From Macrotis lagotis (Eukaryota; Chordata; Mammalia; Peramelemorphia; Peramelidae), in the NCBI RefSeq assembly GCF_037893015.1, contig NC_133666.1, positions 259,324,529 through 259,388,528 of the forward strand: 64,000 bases of DNA. Reading direction: 5' to 3'. The position numbers and the translations under genes were made by a program. Below, in pieces: positions 35,176 to 45,984 of this stretch (positions are counted from its first letter, which is position 1; each line of letters opens with the position of its first letter). The notes under the pieces were generated by a model. The model was not told the DNA's origin and made no database searches. It saw only the letters and a list, made by a program, of their open reading frames with translations.

Positions 35176-36289
35176 GTGCATTGTACATGGACAAATGTAA
35201 GTAAGCAACTATAGTATCAAGAACTCCTTCTCCATATATAAAAAAGCTTGAAAGGAAAAAAAAACCTTATCACCCCAAAGCCAACCTGATGCTTAGCCTC
35301 TCAGGATTTAGCCAGATGAAGATTTTTGACACACCTAGTCTGTAGCACACAGTCTCAAACTATCACTCTCATCATATGATGGATTCTCAAGGTTGACCTT
35401 CATATCAGCTGCACAATGGAGCTAATCTATGAGCCCATGGTATCCCCCCTAAAAGTCTGAGGCTCGGTATCCATCCTCACAGCTAAGAAAGGATGTCTGA
35501 TTTTTGGCTTCACAACTATCATTTCAAAGCTAAGGAGTGGAGTTCTGCCTCCAAGGCCCAGGGCTCCTTAGGGTCCCCTTCTCACAGCCTTTCTCTGCTT
35601 CATTTTCTATACTTCATTTCTGGTTTTCTCTTTTATAGGAACATCTGCTTATAACAACTGTCAGCCTGCTTACTGAAATAAATCACAGAAATGTGGCAGC
35701 ATGGCAATTGCCTAAACAGCATCTTTTTGTCTGAGTAAAGCTGTTATTTTTAAAAATATAAATATTTGGGGAGTCAACAGGGGAGCATTTGATTGTTTGG
35801 GGATTCAGTCAGCCTAATTCAATCTATGCATTGGGAGCCTCTTGCAGCCTTGAAGTTCCAAGAACAGACATTGACAAGGATCTGGGCATGCTTGGACCAG
35901 AGGGACATCATCAGTGCCAGCCTTCTGGAGAGCTGGGTCACATCCTAGTGGGTTTGTAAACAGTTTCCAATTGAATGCCTTCAATCAAGGACTCAATAAG
36001 TAGGAACAGGCAGGATGAATTCCTCTCAACAGCTGGTGTAGACTAAGTCAGAAGTGTCTTGATTGGCAGCAACAAAACTGGGGTCCCTATTGCCTTCTGC
36101 AAGAACCCCTGTGGCTCTTCTAGTCTCCTTCCCTCCTCAGGTAAAATCAATATCAGGTCCATTGTTCAGGACCCAGAGGCACAAAAGCTGCTGAGTGATG
36201 AGGGAACTCAGACAGAGACTTTGCATAAGACAAGCAGCCTCTTCTCAATGCTCTGTTCAAAGCAACAATTCAATGAGATTTTATTATTT
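35176..36289. other. unassigned sequence, possible conserved non-coding block
   Basis: About 1.1 kb free of recognised repeats. The part around 35630-35860 has complex, non-repeat sequence with AT-rich words and no open frame; it is a candidate for a conserved non-coding element, judged only from its appearance. Confidence 0.3.
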
Positions 36290-36540
36290 AGTTAATAAGC
36301 ATTTATTCAGAATTTACTAGGTAAGGCACTGAAGAAAGGCTAAAACAGGGTCCCTGTTCACTTTCTAATGGGAGAATCAACCTGAAAATAAATGTATATG
36401 TACAATTAATATGCAAGGTAAATGGAAAATAATCTCAGAGGAAAGGCACTAGCTGTGGGAGGGACCAACAAAGTCTTTCTGCAGAAGGTGTGATTTGCTT
36501 GGTGTCTTGAAGGAGGAAGTCAAGGAAAGCAAAGAGATAG
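36290..36540 (-). repeat. L2 LINE 3' end, inverted
   Basis: 'ttaataagcatttattcag', 'gggtccctgttcactttctaatggg', 'aatctcagaggaaaggcactagc', 'ttgcttggtgtcttgaaggagg' are reversed L2. Confidence 0.65.
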
Positions 36541-36544
36541 AGAG

Positions 36545-36775
36545 CATTCAAAAGTGGAAGACAGCCAGTGAAGTCAGTAAGACCTGAGTTCGAAGCCATC
36601 CTCAGACATTTACCAGTTGTGTATCCTTGGGTAAACCACTGTCTGCCTCAGTTTCCTCAGTTGTAAAATGGAGATAATGATGGCATCTACCTCCTAGGCT
36701 TGTTGTGAGGATAAAATGAAAGCACTTTTGCAAACATTAAAGTGCTATATATAAAGTGCTAGTTATTATAAAGCC
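36545..36775 (+). repeat. MIR-type SINE
   Basis: 'gacctgagttcgaagcc', 'tgcctcagtttcctcagttgtaaaatgg', 'tgttgtgaggataaaatgaaagcac'. Forward orientation. Confidence 0.7.
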
Positions 36776-37485
36776 TTGACCATACCCTCCCCTTGCCTCC
36801 TCCAAGGTGCATTGAGTACTGACTAACAATACTCATCAGCACCTGCCTTAAAAAAGCAATTACAAAGTTATTGGGAACTTAATTGATTTTTGTACTTCAC
36901 TATTCCTGAAAAACAAAATGATATCACTTTGTTAGGGACAAGTTACAGTGTACCTGTGACTGATGAGACCAGTATGAGCTCAATACAGGCAATTTAATAA
37001 AGAAAAGGACAACTTTAAGGATTCTCCTCAGATTAGATATCTCCCCTACACAGATTAACATTTTATTGGTCTTCAATTGGCTCAATCAGAGAGACAACTT
37101 TGTTCAATGATCTTCTGATTAGACTATCAAGTGAGGCAAGAAAGATGTGCTTCCCAAGGATGTCCATCATTGCCATGGGGAAACTGAATCTAAATGCAAT
37201 ACTATTATCAATGGTTGCTGAAATTATCCATAGTTGCATCTAAACTATGAAAGAAATGTTCCATTTTTTCTCTATGTTATGGATCCACGTTGTCTTCCCT
37301 TAACTATCCATTCCCATTGGACCAAGGATTTATGTATCCTTTGTCTTCAGAGGCTGATCTACTTAAGACAAAGAGTCACAATCTGCTTGAACTTCATCTT
37401 CTGGGAGTCCTTCAAATGTGTCTCTGAAGTTAGTACTAAGTGCTCAGAGATGAATGGTGGTGCACTTCTAATATGGACTATATGT
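36776..37485. other. unassigned sequence
   Basis: About 700 bases, no gene recognised. The open frame at 37234-37536 runs into the next SINE and is not supported. Confidence 0.4.
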
Positions 37486-37650
37486 ATATTCTTTTTTTTG
37501 TTTGTTTTGTTTTTGCAAGGAAATGGGGTTAAGTAATTTGCCCAAGGTCACTTAGCTAGGTAATTGTTAAATGTCTGAGGCTGGATTTGAACCTAGATCC
37601 TCCTGATTCCAGGGCCAGTACTATATCCACTGCACCACCTAGCTGCCCCT
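37486..37650 (-). mobile_element. WSINE1-like SINE, inverted, full length
   Basis: Plus strand runs from a T-rich tail through TTTTGCAAGGAAATGGGGTT to GCACCACCTAGCTGCCCC. Flanks GTATATTCT (left) and GTGTATTCT (right) are a likely short target-site copy. Confidence 0.88.
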
Positions 37651-37864
37651 ACATGTGTATTCTGACTTAAACTCTCTCATTTGTTTTTTGAGCTGGAGTA
37701 CCTGTAATGGTTTCTTTGTTCAGATTCTTAATGTTATCTTGGGGCTAAAACCAATTGATTCTGAACCTGGTTCAAATCTTATGCCAGGGTAGAGAGCAGG
37801 GAGTGGGTCCAGTCTCTCTAGGGTCAGTAGAGTATTCAAATATTTGAAAGACTTAAGTAAAAAG

Positions 37865-38135
37865 GTATAAATTGCCTTCTTCTTAGCCCCAGATGGCAGA
37901 ATAAGGAGTTATGAATGGAAATTACAGAGGCATCTTTAGATTTGATATCATGAAAAATTTACCAAAATTGGAAAGGGCTTCCCCTGAAGAAGGGAGTTGC
38001 TTGTATTTGGGAGTCTTTGAAAAAAAGACTGAAGAACTGTTTATTGGGAATAGTGTGCAGGGGTCTCCTACCCAGGAACAGACTGAACTAGATGCCTTTG
38101 AAATCCCTTCCAATTCTGAGTTTCTCTGGTTCTGA
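37865..38135 (+). repeat. CR1/L3-type LINE 3' end
   Basis: 'atggaaattacagaggcatctttagatttgat', 'attggaaagggcttcc', 'ggaacagactgaactagatgcctttgaaatcccttccaattctgag' (38079-38121) is the conserved 3' end order of CR1-type LINEs. The 74-residue open frame is not a gene. Confidence 0.65.
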
Positions 38136-38274
38136 CTACAAGCAAAGAGATAAAACTCTAGACAGATTGTTCTGATGGGGCTGATTTTGTGCCTATGTGT
38201 TTCTTCTGGACTCTCTCAATATAATTTATTAATTCAGATTTATGTTTATGAATATATGTAATAACTGCATATCT

Positions 38275-38405
38275 ATAGCATCTACTAAACTGAGAGCTTT
38301 ACAAATGTTATCTCATCTGATCCTCAGGGAGGGAAGTTTTAAAATTGGAGAAACTGAGGCAATTTGAGGTCAAGTGGCTGGTGCAAGATAATATAGCTAG
38401 ACTGT
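38275..38405 (-). repeat. MIR-type SINE fragment
   Basis: 'gagctttacaaatgttatctcatctgatcctcag' and 'ggagaaactgaggcaatttg' are reversed MIR. Confidence 0.6.
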
Positions 38406-38441
38406 CTGAAGGATCCAAAAATCCTTGCATTCAAACTTTCT

Positions 38442-38443
<2 letters not shown>

Positions 38444-38495
<52 letters not shown>
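38444..38495. repeat. (AT)n microsatellite 1
   Basis: About 26 uninterrupted AT units. Confidence 0.97.
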
Positions 38496-38498
<3 letters not shown>

Positions 38499-38605
38499 TA
38501 GCTGGGTGAGGCTAGACAAATCCCATAATTTTCATACCCCATGAAATTCTCTGACTAAAAATTGTAGAGCAGAAATTCTCTATGCCAATGAAATCCCAGG
38601 TCTAG

Positions 38606-38607
<2 letters not shown>

Positions 38608-38661
<54 letters not shown>
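38608..38661. repeat. (TA)n microsatellite 2
   Basis: About 27 uninterrupted TA units, 112 bases after the first tract. Confidence 0.97.
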
Positions 38662-38663
<2 letters not shown>

Positions 38664-39344
38664 GAAGGAGTATAAAAGATTCTAGTAAGGTATGATTACT
38701 CTATTGATTTTCTTGATAACCTTATTAAGTTCTAAATTCTCCAGTTTGTCCCCTACATCCAAAATAATATCCCAAGTCAGTAACAGTCACATTTTGAAAG
38801 GTATTTAAAAAGTCAGTTCTCTAGCCTGTGACTTCTATTCACCCAAATTGATGCATTGTGAGCATTGGCCTTTAAGCTGGGGTGGTATCCAGGAAATATC
38901 TCTGTGTCCTGCCTGGGCTCACATGGCTCAGCATACTTCAATTGGCTGAAAATCTCTACCTGTGAGCAAAAAACACACAGGATGAAAGCGGGAGGCCCAT
39001 TTTACAGGATTGATTTTGCTGCCAGGGACAGCCCAAAACAAGAGGAGCAAGCTCAGCTGCCTGCCCTCCCTAAAGACAGCCTATAATGAGGTTATGATTA
39101 CTTCCAGATCAGTCAATAGAAGTTTCTGCCCTACTCAGCTGTCAATCACAACTCTGGGGTTTGGGGGGTGGTCTTTAGGAGGAATGACTTCCCTGCCAGT
39201 CAAGAGGCTGTGCTATTCCAGATTATTGTTTATGTTGAATCTTTCTCCCCCCCCCCCCCAAGTTCCCTTTTCAAGCTACCTGGCTAACACTGCTTGAATG
39301 GCCAGTCTTTTGAAATTGAAATGCTGGCACCGCTACGAGTTAGC
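38662..39344. other. unassigned sequence
   Basis: About 680 bases; a run of 13-14 C at about 39247-39259. No gene recognised. Confidence 0.4.
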
Positions 39345-39610
39345 TCTATCCCTTCAGGGATTAATAGCTAGCATTTGGATAGTGCTTTACATTGTATTAT
39401 TTCCTTTGAAACTCAGAATAACCCTGGGAGGTAGATGTTATCATCATTCCAATTTTATAGAAAAAGAAACTGAGGCAAAGTCATTCAGTCGAAAGACATT
39501 TTTTATAAATCACCTGCTGTGTCCCAGGCACTGTGTCAAGTGCTATAGATATAAATGTGAAAAGAGTCCTTCCATTTAAGGAGCTTGCAATTGAATGGGA
39601 GAAGGTAACA
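39345..39610 (-). repeat. MIR-type fragment then L2 3' end, both inverted
   Basis: 39345-39480: 'gtgctttacattgtattatttcc', 'gaaactgaggcaaag'. 39482-39610: 'gtgtcccaggcactgtgtcaagtgctatagat', 'aaggagcttgcaattgaatggg'. Confidence 0.6.
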
Positions 39611-39959
39611 CACAAAAGGAAGTTGAGAAATGGAAGAAGGAGAGGAAAGTAGCTGGCTTAGGGACCAAAGAGAAATGAGAAGTCCAAAGGAGTTCCAGCT
39701 AGGTGGGAAATGAAGAGATCCTGGCAGGTGTGCAGGTCGACTTTACATGAAGATTTAAGGAAAAGTTCTCTGCTCTGTTCTTGAGTCAGGAGGGCCCCAG
39801 GGTTAGAAGGTCCTGATGATGTGTCAGCACCAAGGCTGATGTGCTCTTGCAAGATGATGAGTTTCCTGAGCACAAGATGGAGTTCTTTTGAAGGCAGATG
39901 GGTGGGAAATGAAGCATGGCTAGTCTGGGTACCCTCATTAAATGAAGGTTCAGGGAGGA
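39611..39959. other. unassigned sequence
   Basis: Contains words loosely repeated at 40200-40280 (for example 'gtgggaaatgaag'), so an old local duplication is possible. No gene recognised. Confidence 0.3.
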
Positions 39960-40145
39960 GCTTACCACCATCTCCAGTTGTCCTGATCCATATCTGGCCA
40001 CAGGACCCAAATGTTTCCAGAGGAGAAAGTGAGGCTAGTGATTTAGCACAGCACCTCCTCACTCAAATTCAGGTCATGTGCTTGTCATGGCATCACCACC
40101 CTGATTCTTCTTCAAAAATGAGGGACAAACATTATCTCATTCTGT
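39960..40145 (+). mobile_element. RTE-derived SINE (RTESINE-like), 3' part
   Basis: 'ccatatctggccacaggacccaaatg', 'gaggagaaagtgaggctag', 'cttcttcaaaaatgaggga'. Lacks the tRNA-like head. Confidence 0.75.
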
Positions 40146-40269
40146 ATTCAGAGGGGTCCAGGGCAAAGAGTACTAGTGAGGTATGAATACCATATGGGAT
40201 TGATATGATCTTGAAGGATGATGAGGATCCAGGAGAACAAGATGGAAAATCCAAAAGAAGAGTGGGAAA

Positions 40270-40560
40270 TGAAGACATTAAGCAACTTGCTTAATCAGGA
40301 TCCCATAGTAAGTGTCTAAGGAAGGATTTTGAACTTGGGTCTCTTGACTCCTTACACTAAGCTAACTAACTTTAAAATCACCAGCTAAGTGGAAAGAGGA
40401 TTGGATTTGAAGGTTGAGTTTGGGGTCTAGCTTTGTTAACTTTTTTGCATCATTTATCTCCCTAGTTCCTCGATTTCCTTCATCTGCAAAATGAGGGGAT
40501 AGGCCCACATGGCTTCTGGGATCCCTTCCAGCTCTGGAATCCTATAACTATGCTATGTAG
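40270..40560. repeat. MIR-type fragments, inverted then forward
   Basis: 40270-40370 is a weak reversed MIR piece. 40400-40560 ('catctgcaaaatgagggga', 'gggatcccttccagctctgg') is a forward MIR-related 3' part. Confidence 0.45.
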
Positions 40561-40707
40561 TCATAGCAAATCCCTTCCCCTTTCTGTACCTCAGTTACCT
40601 TGCCTGTAAAATGTTTCTGGCAACATAGGTATCTAACCCTCTATCAAAGGGTGTGATGAGAAGCTGTCTAGAAACAAAGGACTGACCAATGGCAGCTGCT
40701 GTGGAAG

Positions 40708-40769
40708 CAGCTTGTGGGTGTAAATAGAAGCAACTAGCAGTACAGAACAGAACAGGTCCTACCCCATCA
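40708..40769 (+). repeat. left arm of a 62-bp inverted repeat
   Basis: Reads from CAGCTTGTGGGTGTAAATAG to CAGGTCCTACCCCATCA. The reverse complement is at 40964-41024 with about four substitutions and one indel. Confidence 0.9.
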
Positions 40770-40963
40770 ATCAGTCTCTTTGGTTGGATCTTCAGGCAGA
40801 TCATGACCACTAATGACTAATGTTCCCAGGCATTGTCCTGGGTTCTTTTCATCTCCCTGTATATTGTTTGCTTGATGATCTCATTAGCTTCCACAATTCA
40901 ATTATCTCTATGCAATGATTCCCAGATCAATTTATCCAACTTTCTTGGATGGGGTAGTGATAA
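40770..40963 (+). repeat. L2 LINE reverse-transcriptase fragment, forward
   Basis: The translated word SLYIVCLMISLASTIQL followed by NDSQINLSNFL corresponds to the L2 RT stretch around the catalytic YADD box, with the box itself lost (CNDSQ in place of YADDSQ). The same part of L2 lies inverted at 42880-43055 with near-identical translated words. It fills exactly the spacer of the inverted repeat. Confidence 0.7.
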
Positions 40964-41024
40964 TGATAGGGTAGGACCTATTCTGTTCTGTACTACTGGT
41001 TGCTTCTATTTACCCCACAAGCTG
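40964..41024 (-). repeat. right arm of the 62-bp inverted repeat
   Basis: Reverse complement of 40708-40769. No target-site copy was seen outside the arms. Confidence 0.9.
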
Positions 41025-41529
41025 AAAGCTCCACTGAGGGATTAAAATATAAATTTAAAAAAATTAAATGGAACCAAACATTATAGCCTAACACAAGGAG
41101 GACAACTGAAGGACAAGGCTGTGGACAATCAAAAATAGATACATTCTCCCAGCTATCTCTAGCTGACCAAATGGAATCTTGAAACTCCCTGAGAAAAACA
41201 CACTTGGTTAAATAAGCTCTAGTGGGCCTTGCTAGGTGGCGCTGAGGGTATTTGCTGGAGCAGGAAGCCAATCTTCCTACTAGTTTATCTCAGCAACTAC
41301 ATAGGAGCCCCAACTCCTGCTGAGATTTAGAAAATAGAGCACAGAAGCCAGTAAAATACAATGGAGCTAGCTCCACAGCTCATGGTCTAATCTGTGTTAG
41401 ACCCAGGCTCCAGGACATGTGGTTTAGTATCTAAGGGTTCCAGTAATTCTCCATATGTTGTTTCACCTGCTTGTGCAAAAACTAGTAATGACTTTGAGTG
41501 ATATATTCGTGTGTTATATGTTAAACTAA
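41025..41529. other. unassigned sequence
   Basis: About 500 bases, no gene recognised. Confidence 0.4.
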
Positions 41530-41720
41530 ATAAAGCAATGAACCTGATGTCAGGAAGAACTGAGTTCAAATCCTGCCTCTGACATTTATTGTGTGACTAT
41601 AAGGAGATCAATTTATCTCTCCAGTCTCAGTTTCCACATCTGTAAATGTGATATGTACATGTATGTATATATACATTCATATATTTATATGTATGCATAC
41701 ATATAAATATATGTATATAA
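41530..41720 (+). repeat. SINE/MIR fragment followed by an AT-rich TATATGTATG patch
   Basis: 'gatgtcaggaagaactgagttcaaatcctgcctctgac' then 'tctcagtttccacatctgtaaatgtg'; 41650-41720 is imperfect ATATGTAT repeats. Confidence 0.65.
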
Positions 41721-41839
41721 TTACTTCAAAGACATTTATGAATTAAATCAATGTCAGCTATTATTACAAACCATCATTCCTATATTATTATTTGGCCTAA
41801 TTCTGAAATGTTAAGTGAAGCTATTGATAATAGTATTTC

Positions 41840-42180
41840 AGAGATGATGAACCCTTATAGGATATCTAGTCAAATCTCTTCATTTTACAAGCAAATCAAC
41901 AAAAACCTAGAGAAATGAAGTGATTTTTTCAAATATCATATAATTAATTAATCAAAATAAAATTAGGAGAAAGACTCAGAAGTGATTTCTACTGTAGTTC
42001 CAAAGGTCTTGATACAGTTGGAAAGAGTATGGTATCTAGTTCTAAGGACCTACATTCAAGTCTTGATTCTGGCATTTACTGAGTGTATGATGGAGATAAG
42101 TCATTTAAGCTTTAAGAGTCTTGGTTTCCTCATCTGTTAAATGAGGGTAATGATGTCTGTGTCAGGTAAAGTTAGATGGT
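41840..42180. repeat. MIR-type fragments, inverted then forward
   Basis: 41840-42000 is a diverged reversed copy. 42010-42180 is forward ('tcaagtcttgattctggcatttactgag', 'ggtttcctcatctgttaaatgaggg'). Confidence 0.55.
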
Positions 42181-42459
42181 CCATATCAGAAATGTTTCCT
42201 GGCAAAGATTAGTTTGAAATAGAAGGCTTCTGAGGATACCAACTCAGGTATCCTATACTATGGTTCTAATGTGCCCCCTACCTCCACCCCAAGTGGCTAT
42301 AAAGAAAGTGCTTTATAAACCATGGGGTACCATATTAAAGTATATCAGAGCTTTCACAAAACCTTCTGGAATTAACTGAGATAGAGAATTAAGAGGTTCA
42401 CAAAAGACAAGGAAATTCATTTCCAGAGTCCTGGGATGTCCATTTCTTGTCAGTTAGTC

Positions 42460-43745
42460 AATAAGCATTGATTAAGAACTTATTATGTCTAGGCACTGTG
42501 TTAGCATCGGAAATACAAAGAAGGGTAAAAACAAAGCCTACTTTCAAGGAGCTCACAGACCAAAGAGGAAACAGGACAAACAACTATGTATGAATAAGAT
42601 ATAGACAGAATAAAATAGAGAAAAGGTACTACCTATCTTGTAGTGGAGTGTAGAAGGTAGGATTTTAGTTGGGACTTGAAGGACTCCAAGGAAATGCAGA
42701 GGTAGAGACAATGAGGGAGAGCATTCTCTTATGGGAGATAGCTAGTAATAATGTCCAGAGTTGGGAAGTAGACGGATCTTGCTCAAGGAACAGCAAGGAA
42801 GTCAGTGGCAACCTAAGGCAGAGTATGTGAAAGGGAGTGAGGTGGACTGAAGAACTTTGAGGCAGAAGAAAGTTGGCTAAATTGATCTGAGAATCACTAC
42901 ATAGAGAATATCGAATTGTGGAAGCTAATGAGATCATCAAGCAAACAGTGTACAGGGAAGATGAAAAGAACCCAGGACTAACCATCCCTGGGAACATTAG
43001 TCATTAGCGGGCACGATCTACCTGAAGATCCAACCAAAGAGACCGACAAGAAGTCAGATAGATCAGAAGAGAACCAAGAGATAGTAGTGTCATAAAAGTC
43101 TAGGAGGAACAGAATATCACGGATGAGCGAGTCTGTGGAGAAGTCAAGGAAAATGAGAATTAAGAAAAGGCCAGTAAATGAGGAAACTCAGAGGTAATTG
43201 AAGTGAGCATTTTGGTTGAATGATGAGGTTGGAAAACAGGTTGTAGTAAAGGGTTAAGAAAATAGTTGAGGTAAAAGGAAGTTGTGGCACAAATTTGAGG
43301 GAGCCTTTACAAGGAGCATGGACGAAAAGGGAGAAGAGACAGGACAGCACCTTGTGGGAATGGTTATATTGTGTAAGATATTTTTGAGGATGGGAGCGAG
43401 ACACAGGCATGTGAAAGAGTAGAGGTGATAGAGGAAACAATCTTCGAGAAAAGACAAAATGGAATGGGATCACCTGTGCATATAGGACTCCCCTCCCATG
43501 GGGATGAAAAAGGAGAGAGTGGAAGAAGGTCCCTGAGTGATAGGAAATATGGAGGAGGGGACAAGAGGGAGCTCCCAGAAAAATGAACTCAATATTTTAA
43601 ATGAAATGTGAGTTTTGAGGAAATGAAAAAAGTTTGTAAAAGCTATTGTGGTGAATGATACCGTGAGTCTTATTAAGTAAGTAAAAAAGGATTGCCAGGC
43701 CATAGTGCAGGTCCAGTTAAGATTATTTAAGATAAATTTGTTGTG
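42460..43745 (-). pseudogene. L2 LINE, 1.3-kb inverted copy with reverse-transcriptase remnants
   Basis: Running right to left on the minus strand: GDPIPFCLFSKIVSSITSTLSHAC (the L2 'CDPIPS-LL' region, about 43400-43475); the fingers/palm region around 43150-43300; the box-lacking RT segment SLYTVCLMISLASTIR then CSDSQINLANFLL (42880-43000); then the C-terminal LPLTSLLFLEQ (about 42770); and the L2 3' end near 42460-42560 (plus strand 'aagaacttattatgtctaggcactgtg', 'aaggagctcacag'). Frames shift and stops interrupt. Old, non-functional. Confidence 0.75.
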
Positions 43746-44724
43746 TCAGCAAAGTTTTGTGATTTTTTTCCCCAACTTTTTCAAACTATATGTGAGCAAA
43801 AGTAAGGCAATAGATGGTAGGAGGAATCTGAGACTTGATCCTTGACAAGACTCCTTGCTTTGATTTTTGTAGGCTTGGAATAGAAAAGAGATGTCACTGT
43901 CTGAATTCTATTTTTGCTTTTCCTCCTGAACACCAGAGCCGAGGCATGCCCTAGGTGCCATTTTTACCACTACTGCTTGGAAGACTTGTAAGGCTAGAAC
44001 TGAGACTATTTCTGCAAAAGAAGGAAAGGTGGGATTGCTATACAAAGAGCTGAGCAGCTGCAAACCTAAAGCAGAAGTTCAAATGTAGAGCAGACTAGAG
44101 TGAATTTAGGAACCAGTTAGGTGAGACAAGCATGTCATGAAACATGACTGGGGTGAGATCAAGCAGAACCAACTTCAGCACTTCCTTCCCCCTTGTTCCT
44201 TTGGCACATTTGCTGTAGAAATCATCATGATTTCTAAAACTTTCGAAATCCTTTTCTCTTTGTCTCATCCTTTTCCATGTGAGGAGAAAGAGAAGTTGAA
44301 GCTAATATTACAATCTTAAAACTTGCTATTTGAAACCTTTTACAATTCATTCAGACTTTCCAGCCTATCTGATTTTTCAGTAAGTCAAAAGTCATAGGTT
44401 AAAAAAGTAGAGAAGAGGGAGTTCCTATTTTTTTGGTGAGTTTCAGAGGAGTGGGATGGGGATGGGGGGGGGGAATATTCAAGATCCCATCTCTAACCTG
44501 TAGAAACTGGGGAGGTTATAAGCTTGTGAGTGAGCCAGTTTGAGAAGATAAGTTACTGACAGCGTGGTCAAATAAAATACTATTCCCTTCAACAGTAAAA
44601 AGCAGGAGAATCAGCCAGATGTGGATAGATGTAACTCTAGAAACACTATTTAAACCTTTAAGATCCACCTTCCACAATATCTATCACAAATGTGAACTAT
44701 TATTGTTGTTGATAGTTAACCAAC
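43746..44724. other. unassigned sequence
   Basis: About 980 bases; includes a G-run at 44463-44472. No gene or repeat recognised. Confidence 0.4.
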
Positions 44725-45390
44725 CAACAAGTAGTTGTGCTTGTGGACTTATTGACTTTACTATTGAGTAAGGGTTTAATTACGTGGCCAGCACTATACT
44801 AAGGACTTGGAATACAGAGAAAAAGTGAATATAGTTTCTGCCCACAAAAAGGTTACATTCTAATTTGAGAGGTAACATATACATTTATTGGCATATATAA
44901 ACTATTTACAAAGTAGGGTTGTCATTGGGGCACCCAGGAGGCACAGAGTTTACAATGCCAGACCTGGAGTCAGGAAGATTCATCTTCCCAAATTCAAATC
45001 TGACCTTATACATTTACTAGCTGTGTGTGACCCTGGATTAAGTCATTTAACCCTGTTAGCCTCAGTTTCCTCATCTATAAAATGAATTGGATAAGGAAAT
45101 GGCATATATTCCAGTATCTGTACCAAAAGAAAAAAATCCAAATGGAGTCAAAGAATCAGATACAACTGAAAAAAAAAATGACAGAACAACAGCACCTTAG
45201 AGAAGTTATCAGCAGCTGAAGGAATTAGGAAAGGCCTTCTGCAGATGATGCTTATCCTGAGTCTTGAAGAAACCCAGAGGATTCCAAGAGGCAAAGTAAA
45301 AGGAGGGAAGTAGAGTGAAGGGGAAGGGAGGGAAAGTGAAAGAGGGGCAAGAGAGGGTAAGGGAGAGAAGAGGAAAAGAGGAAGGGTGAC
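44725..45390 (-). mobile_element. L2 LINE 3' end, inverted, split by a SINE
   Basis: 44745-44900: 'cagcactatactaaggacttggaatacag', 'aaggttacattctaatttgaga'. It resumes at 45194: 'gaaggaattaggaaaggccttctgcagatgatgct', 'tcttgaagaaacccagagg'. A GA-rich run closes it (45300-45390). Confidence 0.65.
44928..45193 (+). mobile_element. Marsupial tRNA-derived SINE (Mar1-like), nested in L2
   Basis: Head GGGGCACCCAGGAGGCACAG, 'gcctcagtttcctcatctataaaatg', 'ggaaatggcatatattccag', 'atggagtcaaagaatcagatacaactga'. It interrupts the L2 copy at 44725-45390. Confidence 0.82.
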
Positions 45391-45781
45391 AATGTCTCCT
45401 AGTTCTTACTTGTTATCATTAACACCATGGGTTTTAATCTGAGAATATTGCCAATGGGAGTTCTAATCATCACCAAGAGATATCAACATTAAAACTAGAA
45501 AGGCACTACAACTAAAACTTAGGTCAACCCAAGAATCATTTAACAAGTTGAAAAAATGTAATGGAGATACTGATCAATAAAAAAAAATCTAGTCATCAAT
45601 TATGCTATAAATAGAAATTTGGAAATGAGAAATTCAGGAAATGAATGATAAGAATAGTACATAGTATGAATTATGACATCTGTGTGTCTAGACTCATTCT
45701 GCTAATAAATCGCTGTTGGTTTTTTATGCTATCAACAATTAAGCAAAAGCAAAGTGAAGTTTTTGTTTTTCTATAGACCTT
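45391..45781. other. unassigned sequence
   Basis: No gene recognised. Confidence 0.4.
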
Positions 45782-45971
45782 GGTGGTATGGTGGTGGTGA
45801 TAGTAATAGCAGTAGTAATAGATAGAAGTAATAATAGTAGATGTATAATAATGCCAGTAGTGGAGGTGTTGGTGGTTGTGGTGGTGGTAATTGTGGCTAT
45901 TATTATTATTGTTATTATTACTGTTACTATTAGTAGTGCTTTTATTATTATTACTACTATTAGTAATAGTT
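45782..45971. repeat. degenerate trinucleotide repeat (GTG / AGT / ATT units)
   Basis: About 190 bases built of three-base units, mainly GTG, AGT/AAT and ATT. All units keep the same frame, so a translated frame gives long Val/Ile runs. A decayed microsatellite, not a gene. Confidence 0.9.
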
Positions 45972-45984
45972 AGAATTTTAACAA

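Noticed and set aside
37911-38135. 74-residue plus-strand open frame
   Set aside because: It is the CR1/L3-type LINE 3' end.
39658-40186. Overlapping open frames of 134 (minus) and 121 (plus) residues
   Set aside because: They run through an RTE-derived SINE and overlap on opposite strands; no motif or splice site.
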